NCBI RefSeq assembly: GCF_014645375.1
Contig: NZ_BMLT01000015.1
Location: 1-64,000, forward strand
Reading direction: 5' to 3'
Source of the DNA: Marinobacterium nitratireducens
GTDB taxonomy: Bacteria; Pseudomonadota; Gammaproteobacteria; Pseudomonadales; Balneatricaceae
DNA: 64,000 nt
Position numbers and translations under genes: made by a program. Positions within the stretch are counted from its first letter, which is position 1, and each line of letters opens with the position of its first letter. Below, in pieces: positions 28,752-37,179 of the stretch. Below the pieces are notes generated by a model that was given only the letters and a program-made list of their open reading frames with translations, ran no database searches and had not been told where the DNA came from.

Positions 28752-30110
28752 TCAGACGCCGATGCGGGCGAGCAGGCGGCCAACCTCCTGCTTCACATTG
28801 GCGACCAGTTCCGCTTCGTCCAGATTGCGGATACTGCCGTTGTCCACCACCGGCTTGCCCTGCACGAAGCTGTATTTGACATCCACCGGCTCGCCGCAGA
28901 GCAGCGGCGCGTACAGCGGGCTGTGGACACCGGAGAAGCGCGGACGCTCGATATCATAGAGCACGATGTCCGCCGCTTTGCCGACGCCGATTTCGCCGGT
29001 GCCCTTCAGACCCAACAATTGTGCGCCGTTGCGGCTGGCCCAGTGAATCGCCATATCCGCCGTGGTCGCCTGCGGATTCCGGCTGGCCGCACGATGTATC
29101 AACCAGGCGAGATTCGCTTCCTGAATCATCGAGCCGGACTCGGCCGAAGCCGAGCCGTCGACACCCAGGGTGATACTGATGCCGGAGTCCTGCATCGCAA
29201 TGGCCGGTGCGATGCCGCTGGCCAGGCGGCAGTTGGACGTCGGACAGTGGGCGATACCTGTGCCGGTTTCCGCGAGCAGTTTTACCGCATGCTCATCGGA
29301 CCAGACCAGGTGTGCGAACCAGACGTCCTCGCCCAGCCAGTCGCAGTGCGCGGCATAGTCGATGGCGCTCATGCCGTACTTTTTCCGTGCCTGGATCTCG
29401 TCGAACTCGACCTCGAGCAGATGCGAGTGCAGTTTCAGACCGTGCTGGCGCGCGTAGTCGGCACAGGCGCGCAAATCTTCCGGCGTCGATGAATGCACAA
29501 GGCTCGTGGGTGCCACCACCAGCTTGCGCATCGCCATGTCACCATCCTGGTGATAGCGCTGGCGAGACCTGTCCATCCGTTCGATTACCTGCCCCAGGCT
29601 TTCCGGTTCAATGTTGGAGGATTTCATGCCCTGGTGAGAACCCCGGGTGGTGGTGCTGCCGCGGCACAGCACCAGGCGGATACCAAGATCGTCGGCGGCC
29701 TGCCAGACCGCATCTTCCACTTCGGTGCTGGAGTGCGCATGGTACAGATAATGATGGTCTGCACAGGTGGTGGCGCCCGAACGCAGCAGCTCGTAAAGGC
29801 CGAGCTTGGCCGCATGGTACATCAGGTCCGGCGTAATGCTGGGCCAGAAACGGAAGGGTACCGACACCAGCCAGTCGTCGAGGCCGTGATTCAGCCCTTC
29901 AGGCACCCCTTTCAGCACCGACTGTGCCAGATGATGGTGCGTATTGACCATTCCCGGCCAGGCGACGCAGCCGCTGGCATCAACCGGGATTTCGTCCGGC
30001 GCCGGCTGCAGACCGCTGCCGATCTCGGTGATCAACCCCGCGCGTATGCGGATGTCTGAAGTACCCGGGACGTCAAAAACCGCACGGGCGTTCTGTATCA
30101 GGTAATGCAT
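28752..30110 (-). CDS. 8-oxoguanine deaminase-like amidohydrolase
   Basis: 452-residue metal-dependent amidohydrolase of the TrzA/AtzA/guanine-deaminase group. Metal ligands: GMVNTHHHLAQSVLKG (HxH, about residue 59), LHSHLLEVE near 230, and the catalytic Asp in ITLGVDGSAS near 325. VWFAHLVWSD near 272 is the fourth-ligand region. Characterised bacterial members closest in layout deaminate 8-oxoguanine to urate. Other possible substrates are guanine, pterins or s-triazines. A sigma-54 promoter match stands on this strand 250 bases upstream and the divergent genes encode a flavoprotein and an ABC importer, which suggests nitrogen scavenging from a heterocycle. Confidence 0.8.
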   Translation of the reverse strand: MHYLIQNARAVFDVPGTSDIRIRAGLITEIGSGLQPAPDEIPVDASGCVAWPGMVNTHHHLAQSVLKGVPEGLNHGLDDWLVSVPFRFWPSITPDLMYHAAKLGLYELLRSGATTCADHHYLYHAHSSTEVEDAVWQAADDLGIRLVLCRGSTTTRGSHQGMKSSNIEPESLGQVIERMDRSRQRYHQDGDMAMRKLVVAPTSLVHSSTPEDLRACADYARQHGLKLHSHLLEVEFDEIQARKKYGMSAIDYAAHCDWLGEDVWFAHLVWSDEHAVKLLAETGTGIAHCPTSNCRLASGIAPAIAMQDSGISITLGVDGSASAESGSMIQEANLAWLIHRAASRNPQATTADMAIHWASRNGAQLLGLKGTGEIGVGKAADIVLYDIERPRFSGVHSPLYAPLLCGEPVDVKYSFVQGKPVVDNGSIRNLDEAELVANVKQEVGRLLARIGV

Positions 30111-30359
30111 CGATGCTCCTCTCGTTCCCGAAGCATCCGACGCCTGCCGCTGTCGAGCGAGCGAAGGACGGATGCTCCCAATCGGCAGACCAGGCCATTA
30201 GACCGGCGTGTCTGCAAGAGCAATGTCCCGGATGGATGGCTGAGCGCCATTCGGTTCCTGACCGCTTCTACTCTTTTACTAATGATAACGTGGATATGAA
30301 CCCGATCCCGGCCAGGACCCGGTAAATGACCATTGCGCGCTTCTTTCAATGCAGATCAA

Positions 30360-30375
30360 TGCAAAATACGCTCCA
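30360..30375 (-). promoter_or_regulatory. Sigma-54 promoter match for the amidohydrolase gene
   Basis: Minus strand reads TGGAGCGTATTTTGCA: the invariant GG and GC are 10 bases apart, with TTGCA complete and two mismatches in GGCAC. Predicted start of transcription is near 30349, giving a leader of about 240 bases. Confidence 0.5.
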
Positions 30376-30611
30376 ACCTACCCTGCTACGATGTGGCGGC
30401 TGCCGCAGCCTCTCAGTCAAGCTGCGAACAACACCCCGCTGAACTCGGCGGGTTCCGGCGCATGCCACGGCCTGGCGCATACTGTCTATCAGTTTTGGGG
30501 CCGCCGAAGCACGACTGCACCATTTCTGCACACGCGACAAGGCCGGTCCGAATCGGGAAGAACCAGTACAAGCCGCGTCAGACCAGCGTCTCCGAGGCAA
30601 AATCCACCCCA

Positions 30612-30627
30612 TGGCACAGCCGTTGCT
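30612..30627 (+). promoter_or_regulatory. Sigma-54 promoter for the wrbA-like/ABC operon
   Basis: TGGCACAGCCGTTGCT matches the consensus TGGCACRNNNNTTGCW at every defined position. Transcription would start near 30638, leaving about 390 bases of leader before wrbA. Confidence 0.7.
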
Positions 30628-31028
30628 AAACCGATAACAGATACCGTTTCGGCGGTATTCCCTCCATGAGTAGAAGCTGTCAGAACCTTTTGGGTTTCGG
30701 TCATTGCTCACGGGGCCGGCAGCATTTCGCACAGCGAATGCCGGCAGTTCGTGACTGACCGCCAGGCTTATCAGCAATAGCTCTCCACTGTCATCACGCC
30801 TGCCACAACTGCCGTAGAAAAGAGTCAACGCCCCGCGGATACGTGGCGTCAACTGATTGTTTTCTGAGCGGAGAGGGGACGGCAACTGTGCCGTCCGGAG
30901 AATGGATTCTTGCCCTCAGATCGAAAGCCTGGAACAGGCGGAGCCGTTACGGATCGTGCGTTTCAGGATGACTGGCATCATCGGCTGCGACGGGTCACCG
31001 GCAGCCAGTTTCGATTCTGGGAGAGACC

Positions 31029-31721
31029 ATGAAAAGCGCAAACATCGCCATCGTTGTCGACTCGCGTTACGGCACCACCCTGGCACTGGCGAAGGCCATT
31101 GCCGACGGCGCCAAACGACAGGGAGCTGAAGTCCGCCTGCTGCGGGTGGATATCAACGAGCCCGAATTCAGTGTGGATACCGGGCGCGACGACTTTGTTG
31201 CCGCGCAACAGGAGTATCGCCGACTGCCCCGCGCCGTCAATGACGATCTGGTCTGGGCCGACGGCATTGTCTGGGGTTCACCGACCCGTTATGGACTGAT
31301 GAGCACCCCACTGCGTGCCTTTATCGACGAAGCCGCGCCCCTTTGGCGCCAGGGCGCACTGATCGGCAAGGTGGGCGCCGTCTTCACCTCCACAGGCGGC
31401 ATGCACTCCGGTAATGAAATGACGCTGATGTCGCTGCTGCTGCCTTTCCTGCAGCACGGCATGGTCATCTGCGGCGTGCCCCACAGCGAGCCGGCCCTGA
31501 TCAAGACCCGCAAGGGCGGATCGCCCTACGGCGCATCTGCGGTAACCGGGTTCGACGGAACCCTGCCGGTCGATGACCACGAACTGGCCATCGCCACAAC
31601 ACTGGGCGCCCGGGTTGCCCGCTTGGCGGCACAGATTGAAGCGGAACCGGCATCGGTCGATGTCGCCGCCGCGTCGGCCGGCATTCAGGCATCCACCCCG
31701 GCTGAACTTACCGGCAGCTGA
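31029..31721 (+). CDS. WrbA-like NAD(P)H:quinone oxidoreductase (flavodoxin fold)
   Basis: 230 residues. The FMN-binding flavodoxin fold begins with IAIVVDSRYGTTLALAKAIADG (5-26), then WADGIVWGSPTRYGLMSTPLRAFID near 76-100 and GAVFTSTGGMHSGNEMT near 116, all WrbA-type. WrbA enzymes reduce quinones by two electrons as tetramers. About 30 C-terminal residues (alanine-rich) are extra. GGGAGAG precedes the ATG. It is followed after about 60 bases by an ABC transporter operon, so it may reduce the imported compound or its product. Confidence 0.87.
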   Translation: MKSANIAIVVDSRYGTTLALAKAIADGAKRQGAEVRLLRVDINEPEFSVDTGRDDFVAAQQEYRRLPRAVNDDLVWADGIVWGSPTRYGLMSTPLRAFIDEAAPLWRQGALIGKVGAVFTSTGGMHSGNEMTLMSLLLPFLQHGMVICGVPHSEPALIKTRKGGSPYGASAVTGFDGTLPVDDHELAIATTLGARVARLAAQIEAEPASVDVAAASAGIQASTPAELTGS

Positions 31722-31781
31722 TACTGCCGGTATCCACCAGAACCAAGAATGAAACCATCCAATAACCGGAGCTATAAAAAA

Positions 31782-32786
31782 ATGAAGCTGAAAAAAGTGA
31801 TGATAGCCGCCGCCGCAATGACCAGCCTGGCCTCGATGACGACCTCGGTCAGCGCCAAGGATCTGGAAAAGGTTGTTTTTGGAACCAACTGGTTCGCTCA
31901 GGCGGAACATGGTGGCTTCTACCAAGCGAAAGCCACCGGCATCTATGAAGAACATGGCCTCGATGTCGAGATCAAGATGGGGGGGCCCCAGGTCAATGGC
32001 ATGCAGCTGCTGGTTGCCGGTCGTATCGATATGCTGATGGGGTACCCGATGGCCAGCGTCAAGGCCGTCTCGGAAGGACTGCCGGTGGTGACGGTTGCCG
32101 GTCTTTTCCAGAAAGATCCGCAGGCCATCATTGCGCACCCGCATATCACGTCGCTGCAGGAAATCGCCGACAATAAAATGCCGGTTTATATCGGCACCTC
32201 GGCCCATAACAGCTACTACCCCTGGCTGAAGTCCAAGTATGGTTTCAGCGATGAAATGTCGCGCCCCTACACCTTCAGCGTCGCGCCCTTCCTGACAGAC
32301 ACCGGTGTCGCACAGCAGGGTTATGTGACCTCGGAGCCCTTTGCCATAGAAAAAGGCGGCGTTACGCCCTCGGTCTTTCTGATGGCCGATTTTGGCTACC
32401 CCCCGTACGCCGAAACGATCGAAACCACGCACAAAATGGCCGAAAAGGATCCCGACCTCATCAAGCGCTTCGTACAGGCGACGCTGGAAGGCTGGGTGAG
32501 CTACTTCGACGACCCGGCACCGGGCAACAAGCTGATCAAGGAAGCCAATCCGGAAATGACCGACGAACAGATCGCATTCAGCATCGAGACACTGAAAAAG
32601 TACCGCATGCTCGATGGCGGCGATGCGGAAAATGGCGGTATTGGCGTCATGACGGATGAACGCTGGAACACACTGTACGAACTGATGAAAGCGGAAGGCC
32701 TGCTGCAGAAGGACGTGAACATCAAGGACGTCTATTCGCTCGATTTTCTGCCTGAGCAGCCGGTGCTGCTGCAGCGGGACAGCTGA
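31782..32786 (+). CDS. ABC transporter substrate-binding protein, NMT1/THI5-like
   Basis: 334 residues with a Sec signal peptide (KLKKVMIAAAAMTSLASM, cleavage likely after SVSA) and an NMT1/SsuA-type type II binding fold. Characteristic stretches are FGTNWFAQAEHGGFYQAKA near 25-45, GLDVEIKMGGPQVNGMQLL near 55 and GRIDMLMGYP near 77. The start at 31782 has GGAG 10 bases upstream; an in-frame ATG at 31749 would add 11 residues with no clear site. Family members bind thiamine precursors, riboflavin, pyrimidines, sulfonates or taurine. The flanking amidohydrolase suggests a nitrogen heterocycle. Confidence 0.87.
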   Translation: MKLKKVMIAAAAMTSLASMTTSVSAKDLEKVVFGTNWFAQAEHGGFYQAKATGIYEEHGLDVEIKMGGPQVNGMQLLVAGRIDMLMGYPMASVKAVSEGLPVVTVAGLFQKDPQAIIAHPHITSLQEIADNKMPVYIGTSAHNSYYPWLKSKYGFSDEMSRPYTFSVAPFLTDTGVAQQGYVTSEPFAIEKGGVTPSVFLMADFGYPPYAETIETTHKMAEKDPDLIKRFVQATLEGWVSYFDDPAPGNKLIKEANPEMTDEQIAFSIETLKKYRMLDGGDAENGGIGVMTDERWNTLYELMKAEGLLQKDVNIKDVYSLDFLPEQPVLLQRDS

Positions 32787-32808
32787 TATCTGACAAGTAG
32801 AAGAACTA

Positions 32809-32834
32809 AGGGTGCAGTCCCGGGACTGCACCCT
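32809..32834 (+). repeat. 26-base perfect palindrome between the binding-protein and ATPase genes
   Basis: The left arm is AGGGTGCAGTCCC, the right arm its exact complement. As RNA it would form a stem of up to 11-12 base pairs. It ends 20 bases before the ATPase start codon and 23 bases after the binding-protein stop, the place where ABC operons often carry a stabilising or attenuating hairpin. Confidence 0.85.
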
Positions 32835-32853
32835 CCTGCACAGGAGAGACATT

Positions 32854-33711
32854 ATGTCCGCCCTAAAACTTGTTCCGGAATCCGTGGAAAACCCGCCCGT
32901 CACCAACGGACCCAAAACGCGCAGCGCCCGGCCCGTCATTCAGGCCCGGCATGTGGATAAGATCTATGCCAATGGCACCGTCGCGCTGCAGGATGCAACG
33001 CTGGATGTTAGACAGGGAGAGTTTATCAGCCTGCTGGGACCATCCGGCTGCGGCAAAAGTACCCTGCTGCGCATCATGGCCGGACTTGGCGATGTCAGCG
33101 CCGGCTGCGTCAAATGGTGGGAACAGGACTACGACGTGGTCGGTTCCAAAGGCCGCAAGCTGGCCTTCGTATTCCAGAATGCGACCCTGATGCCCTGGGC
33201 GCGGGTGCGCGCCAATGTGCGACTGCCGCTGGATCTGCAAAAGGCTGCCGGCGAACACGCCGAGCGACGGATCGACACCGCGCTGGAAATGGTCGGGCTG
33301 AGCCAGTTCGGCGGCGCCTATCCGCGGGAACTGTCCGGCGGCATGCAGATGCGGGCCTCCATCGCCCGCGCCCTGGTGACAGAGCCGGATCTGATGCTGA
33401 TGGACGAGCCCTTCGGCGCCCTGGACGAGATGACCCGCAACAAGCTGAATGACGATATTCTCAGGCTCTGGCAGGCCAATGGCTGGACCATCGTCTTCGT
33501 GACCCACAGCGTGTATGAAGCCGTCTATCTGTCGAGCCGGGTAGTGGTGATGGGCGCACGGCCGGGCCGGATAGTGGAAGAGATCGACATCGACGAACCC
33601 TTCCCCCGCGGCCCCGACTTCCGCGTGTCGCAGCGTTTTGCCGACTACTGCCGCCAGGTATCGGAATCGCTGGAAAAGGCCAGCAGCATGGGACAGGAGG
33701 CCGCATCATGA
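32854..33711 (+). CDS. ABC transporter ATP-binding protein
   Basis: 285 residues. Walker A is LLGPSGCGKSTLLRIMAGLG (about 61-80), the Q-loop FVFQNATLMPWARV, the signature LSGGMQMRASIARAL, Walker B LMLMDEPFGALDEMTR, and the switch histidine in FVTHSVYEA. The layout is that of SsuB/TauB/ThiZ-type ATPases paired with NMT1-like receptors. The ATG at 32854 follows CAGGAGAG. An N-terminal tail of about 30 residues precedes the ABC core. The stop overlaps the permease start by 4 bases. Confidence 0.93.
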   Translation: MSALKLVPESVENPPVTNGPKTRSARPVIQARHVDKIYANGTVALQDATLDVRQGEFISLLGPSGCGKSTLLRIMAGLGDVSAGCVKWWEQDYDVVGSKGRKLAFVFQNATLMPWARVRANVRLPLDLQKAAGEHAERRIDTALEMVGLSQFGGAYPRELSGGMQMRASIARALVTEPDLMLMDEPFGALDEMTRNKLNDDILRLWQANGWTIVFVTHSVYEAVYLSSRVVVMGARPGRIVEEIDIDEPFPRGPDFRVSQRFADYCRQVSESLEKASSMGQEAAS

Positions 33712-34511
33712 ACGCTCCCCTTATCCGTAACGAACGTTTCGTGCAGATCGCCGCGCCAATTAGCGTCGGCCTTTTATTTCTGCTGATCTGGGAAATCGCT
33801 GTGCGGGCTACCGGGGTCGCGCCCTATGTGCTGCCGGGTCCGCTGACGATATTCTCGGCGTTGCAGGAAAACTGGCTGGATCTGCTCAATGCCCTGCTGA
33901 CGACGCTCAAGGTCACCTTCCTGGCGTTTGCGATTGCCGTGCTACTGGGCGTGGCCTGTTCGCTGCTGTTTATCCAGAGCAAATGGATCGAGATGAGTCT
34001 CTTCCCCTATGCGATCCTGATGCAGGTCACCCCGATAGTGGCGATCGCGCCGCTGATTATCATCTGGATCGACGACACCACCTGGTCACTGACGGTGTGC
34101 GCGGTGATCATGGCCATCTTTCCGGTCATTTCCAATACCACGCTGGGGCTGCGCAGTGTCGATCCGAACCTGCTCAACATGTTCCGCATGTACCGGGCGG
34201 GCCGCTGGCAGCAGCTTGTGCGTCTGCGCATTCCGGGCGCACTGCCCTACTTCTTCGGCGGGCTTCGCATCAGTTCGGGCCTGGCGCTGATCGGAGCGGT
34301 GGTGGCCGAGTTCGTCGCAGGCACCGGCGGTGCAAAAGCAGGGCTTGCCTACATGATCCTGCAGTCCAGCTACAGCCTGCAGATTCCGAAGATGTTTGCG
34401 GCGCTGATGCTGATTACCGTTACCGGCGTGCTGCTGTTCACCCTGATGGTGTGGTTATCCAACCTGGCGCTGCGCAACTGGCACGAAAGCGCAATGAAGA
34501 CGGAAAACTAA
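33708..34511 (+). CDS. ABC transporter permease
   Basis: 267 residues with six predicted membrane helices of the binding-protein-dependent permease type. The cytoplasmic EAA-like loop is RLRIPGALPYFFGGLRISSGLALIGAVVAEF (about 175-205). It starts within the ATPase stop (ATGA) and completes the three-gene importer. It is most similar in layout to SsuC/ThiX/RibX permeases. Confidence 0.92.
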   Translation: MNAPLIRNERFVQIAAPISVGLLFLLIWEIAVRATGVAPYVLPGPLTIFSALQENWLDLLNALLTTLKVTFLAFAIAVLLGVACSLLFIQSKWIEMSLFPYAILMQVTPIVAIAPLIIIWIDDTTWSLTVCAVIMAIFPVISNTTLGLRSVDPNLLNMFRMYRAGRWQQLVRLRIPGALPYFFGGLRISSGLALIGAVVAEFVAGTGGAKAGLAYMILQSSYSLQIPKMFAALMLITVTGVLLFTLMVWLSNLALRNWHESAMKTEN

Positions 34512-34525
34512 TTCGCGCCACGTCT

Positions 34526-34550
34526 GGACAGTCGCTGACGGCGACTGTCC
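34526..34550. terminator. Hairpin between convergent permease and trmL genes
   Basis: GGACAGTCGC-TGACG-GCGACTGTCC, 10 base pairs with a five-base loop, 15 bases after the permease stop. There is no T run, so its termination strength is uncertain. Confidence 0.6.
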
Positions 34551-34569
34551 CGTCAAGCTTACCGGGGCC

Positions 34570-35034
34570 TCAGGCGCCGTCACCGAAGCCGAGCTGGCGC
34601 CAGGCCTCGTACACCACCACGGCGCAGCAGTTCGACAGGTTCAGGCTGCGGCTGCCAGACTTCATCGGCAGCCTGAGTCGCTGACCGGCCGGCAACGGGT
34701 CGAGCACGCCGCCCGGCAGCCCCCGGGTTTCGGGACCGAACAGCAGCACGTCGCCGGCGGCGAATTCGGCCTCGCTGTAACAGCGGCTGCCCTTGGTCGT
34801 CAGCGCCCAGACATGCGCCGGCTGCAGCGCCCGTACGCAGCTGTCGAGATCGGCCCAGCGTTGCACCGCGGCGAATTCGTGGTAATCCAGCCCGGCGCGG
34901 CGCAGTTTCCTGTCGTCGAAATCAAACCCCAGTGGCTCGATCAGATGCAGGCTGAAACCGGTATTGGCGCACAGGCGAATGATATTGCCGGTGTTGGGCG
35001 GGATTTCCGGCTGGTACAGGACGACGTTGAGCAT
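34570..35034 (-). CDS. trmL: tRNA (cytidine/uridine-2'-O-)-methyltransferase TrmL
   Basis: 154-residue SPOUT methyltransferase that methylates the ribose at position 34 of leucine tRNAs. Family motifs: [20 protein letters not shown] at the start, [11 protein letters not shown] near 100 and [20 protein letters not shown] near 120-140, which form the trefoil-knot SAM pocket. I take the ATG at 35034; codons further upstream in the frame do not resemble the family. Confidence 0.95.
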   Translation of the reverse strand: MLNVVLYQPEIPPNTGNIIRLCANTGFSLHLIEPLGFDFDDRKLRRAGLDYHEFAAVQRWADLDSCVRALQPAHVWALTTKGSRCYSEAEFAAGDVLLFGPETRGLPGGVLDPLPAGQRLRLPMKSGSRSLNLSNCCAVVVYEAWRQLGFGDGA

Positions 35035-35084
35035 TGCTGGCACGATTAGCTTGATTGGCGAAAGCCGATTAGTGTGCCGGAAAC

Positions 35085-35345
35085 AGGCGCCTCCCGCCAT
35101 GGTGCGGTTCGCTGGCATGCGCTCCTGCAATGCCAGTCTTTCCGCCATCCCTGGCGGTCACTCCGTTCACCGGCACCCTGCAATCGATCCGACCTTGTAG
35201 GGCGCCCTGAGCGCAGCGAACGGCGCCGGTTTACTTCGGTAATATTTTCACGGCACGTTTCGCTGCGCTCAAGGTGCCCTACATTTTGATAACACCCTGA
35301 TTCTCCAAACCTGTAGGGTGCTGGTGAGTGCAACGAACCGCACCG
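35085..35345. repeat. Cluster of three REP/composite repeats
   Basis: Three units lie side by side. 35085-35190 is an inverted composite copy ending CCGGCACCCTGCAATC and carrying CCGCCATCCCTGGCGG. 35199-35284 begins GTAGGGCGCCCTGAGCGCAG and ends AAGGTGCCCTAC. The third, GTAGGGTGCTGGTGAG then CGAACCGCACC, is at 35311-35345. No gene lies between trmL and the LuxR stop. Confidence 0.75.
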
Positions 35346-35387
35346 TATGCCCGAGGGCCGGGTGTTCGGATACAGGCCAAGGGGATT

Positions 35388-35470
35388 CGTGAGGCGTTAA
35401 GCGTGAGGCGTAAGGGCTGCCAGCATTTCGCTCCTACGTCCTTACGTCCTTACGTCCTTACCTCCTCACG
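35388..35470. repeat. Heptad element, GTGAG/GTTAA variant
   Basis: Left: CGTGAGGCGTTAAGCGTGAG; right: three tandem CTTACGT units followed by CCTTACCTCCTCACGC, the inverse pattern with a 7-base period. It resembles the GTGAC heptad elements but with diverged unit sequence. It ends just before the LuxR stop codon. Confidence 0.65.
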
Positions 35471-35473
35471 CAA

Positions 35474-36292
35474 TCACAACGGTGCCAGTGTCGCGAGGTG
35501 ATCGAGAAAGCGCGCGAACAGCTCGGACTGGGTCGAGGTGTTGAAACGTGCGTGCATGTTTCTGCGATGCACCTTGACGGTACCGGTACTGATATGAAGT
35601 TCGGCGGCGATGGCATCGGTGGAAAAGCCGCGCAGCACCAGGCCTGCGATCTGCTGCTCGCGGGCCGTGAGCACGCCGCAGCCGAACGAGTCCAGCGCCC
35701 GGGCCAGGGGGCCGCCGGCCCGGGGCTGGCGCAGGTAACTGGCCGAATGCACCAGCCAGAACTGCTTCACCAGCGCCTCGACAATCGGGAACAGGGCCTG
35801 CAGGGCCTGACGCTCGGCACGGGTCACGGAGCCGAGTTCCGGGCCACGTCCGATCGACACCGTGAAGGCGGTGCCGGGCTCCGGATAGACGAACAGGTCG
35901 ACCTCGTCGCAAAGGTTGAACTCCCGGTAGCAGTTGCGATAGTAGTCGCTCTGCTCGAAACAGTCCGGCGCTATATCCGACAGCCGCTGCACACCGGGAC
36001 GGATGCCGCGGCCAACGGCATTGAACACCGGGTCCAGCATATAGGCTTCGCTGAGGTAGCGCTGCATCGCCGGGCTGCGCTCGTCCTCGCTCTCGGAAAA
36101 CAGCACGATGGGGCGTTCCTGCTCGCGGAATACCGCGACCAGCATGGTGTCGCAGTGCACCAGGCGCCCCAGCACCTGCGCCAGCCGGCGCGGGAAACCG
36201 GGCTGACGAATATGATCGATCAGCTCGGCGACTTCCTGCTGCCAGCCGATGAAGGCCGCCGACTCGATGCCCGGTACCGGCATGACCGACAC
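35474..36292 (-). CDS. LuxR-family transcriptional regulator
   Basis: 272 residues. The C-terminal LuxR helix-turn-helix (about 208-265) reads LTAREQQIAGLVLRGFSTDAI and AAELHISTGTVKVHRRNMHA. The N-terminal 190 residues look like a GAF-type sensing domain and do not carry the acyl-homoserine-lactone pocket signature. It starts 3 bases after the glutamine amidotransferase stop and is the last gene of the potFGHI-linked group, so it probably regulates that locus or responds to its metabolite. Confidence 0.88.
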   Translation of the reverse strand: MSVMPVPGIESAAFIGWQQEVAELIDHIRQPGFPRRLAQVLGRLVHCDTMLVAVFREQERPIVLFSESEDERSPAMQRYLSEAYMLDPVFNAVGRGIRPGVQRLSDIAPDCFEQSDYYRNCYREFNLCDEVDLFVYPEPGTAFTVSIGRGPELGSVTRAERQALQALFPIVEALVKQFWLVHSASYLRQPRAGGPLARALDSFGCGVLTAREQQIAGLVLRGFSTDAIAAELHISTGTVKVHRRNMHARFNTSTQSELFARFLDHLATLAPL

Positions 36293-36295
36293 GGC

Positions 36296-37042
36296 TCAGA
36301 ACCCCGCCGCCGACGCGGCAGACTCGTCCAGACCGCGCAGAAAAGCCACCAGCCGCGGCGCCACCCGCCCCGAATCGCTCGCCGCCCCCGGGGACTGCAG
36401 ACCGGCGAGGGCCTCGTCCACGCGCTGCGGCGTGATCGGACTGCCCCTGCGCAGCTCAAGCAGCGCCGCGGTGTAGTCGATACTGAACTCCGGATGCGCC
36501 TGCAACGTCAGAATGCTGTCGCCGTACTGCAAGCCGGCGTAGGGGCAGAAATCCGACGAGGCGAAGACCCGGGCACCGGCCGGCTTTTCGACCACCTGGT
36601 CCTGATGCAGAGCGTTGAGCGTCAGCCGACCGCCGCGATTGCCAAGACCGTTGCCCTCGCCTACCAGCTGATAGGCGTGCAGACCGACACCCCAGCCGCG
36701 GCTCGACTTCTCGACCCGCCCGCCCAGCGCCTCGGCGACGATCTGGTGGCCGAAGCAGATGCCGACCAGCGGGCGGCGCGCCTGCCACAGCTCGACGATG
36801 AAGTCCTTGAGCCGTCGCATCCAGGGCAGGTCCTCGTAAACACCATGGCGCGAGCCGGTGATCACCCAGCTGTCGCAGTCGCCGGGCGATTGCGGAAAAA
36901 CGTCGTCGACGACGCGGAATACCTCGAAGTCGAGCGTTTCATCGACGGCGCCGAGATGACGCACGAAAAGATCCGAATAGCTGCCGTAGGCGGCCTTCAT
37001 CTCTTCAGGACTGGTGCCGGTTTCGAGAATACCTATTTTCAT
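36296..37042 (-). CDS. Class I glutamine amidotransferase, polyamine-locus associated
   Basis: 248 residues forming a stand-alone class I amidotransferase fold. The nucleophile elbow is VGICFGHQIVAEALGG (Cys near residue 95), the oxyanion segment is DSWVITGSRHGVYED, and the catalytic His/Glu pair is in LTLQAHPEFSID. It is GuaA-domain-like rather than a typical PuuD. In a polyamine locus such an enzyme could hydrolyse a gamma-glutamyl amide such as gamma-glutamyl-GABA; that is inference. The start MKIGILETGT at 37042 is preferred over MVEIGND at 37063, but neither has a strong ribosome site. A REP separates it from potI. Confidence 0.82.
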   Translation of the reverse strand: MKIGILETGTSPEEMKAAYGSYSDLFVRHLGAVDETLDFEVFRVVDDVFPQSPGDCDSWVITGSRHGVYEDLPWMRRLKDFIVELWQARRPLVGICFGHQIVAEALGGRVEKSSRGWGVGLHAYQLVGEGNGLGNRGGRLTLNALHQDQVVEKPAGARVFASSDFCPYAGLQYGDSILTLQAHPEFSIDYTAALLELRRGSPITPQRVDEALAGLQSPGAASDSGRVAPRLVAFLRGLDESAASAAGF

Positions 37043-37079
37043 GTCATTACCTATTTCAACCACGAAAGCATGGAAGTAC

Positions 37080-37151
37080 CCAGGGTGCCGGTGAACGGAG
37101 TGAACCGCACCGCCTGGTCGGTGCGGTGCGCTTCGCTTACCAGCACCCTAC
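37080..37151. repeat. REP palindrome between potI and the amidotransferase
   Basis: CAGGGTGCCGGTGAACGGAG then GTGAACCGCACC and the inverse GGTGCGGTGCGCTTCGCTTA-CCAGCACCCTAC. It forms a long imperfect hairpin inside an otherwise tight gene group. Confidence 0.8.
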
Positions 37152-37179
37152 TTTTCTGCATGCTCTGCCATATACAGAA

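Larger units (their letters stand above)
30111..31028. other. 918-base control region between amidohydrolase and wrbA-like gene
   Basis: Open frames here (up to about 180 codons) show no family resemblance and I treat them as chance. The region holds two divergent sigma-54 promoter matches (30360-30375 minus, 30612-30627 plus), 236 bases apart. The plus leader of about 390 bases carries two good hairpins: GCCGGC...GCCGGC at 30715-30745 and GGACGGC-AACTGT-GCCGTCC at 30877-30896. Half-sites TGCACCA (30516-30522) and TGCACAC (30527-30533) lie where an NtrC enhancer would be expected. Confidence 0.6.

Noticed and set aside
30232-30250. Another sigma-54-like sequence on the minus strand before the amidohydrolase gene (around TGCAAGAGCAATGTCC at 30212-30227)
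   Set aside because: The invariant GG of the -24 element is not intact; the match at 30360-30375 is clearly better.
30346-30885. Open frame of 179 codons on the minus strand (and a 106-codon frame opposite) in the 918-base gap
   Set aside because: No resemblance to any family I know, low-complexity mixture of residues, no ribosome site, and it would cross both sigma-54 promoter matches. Treated as chance.
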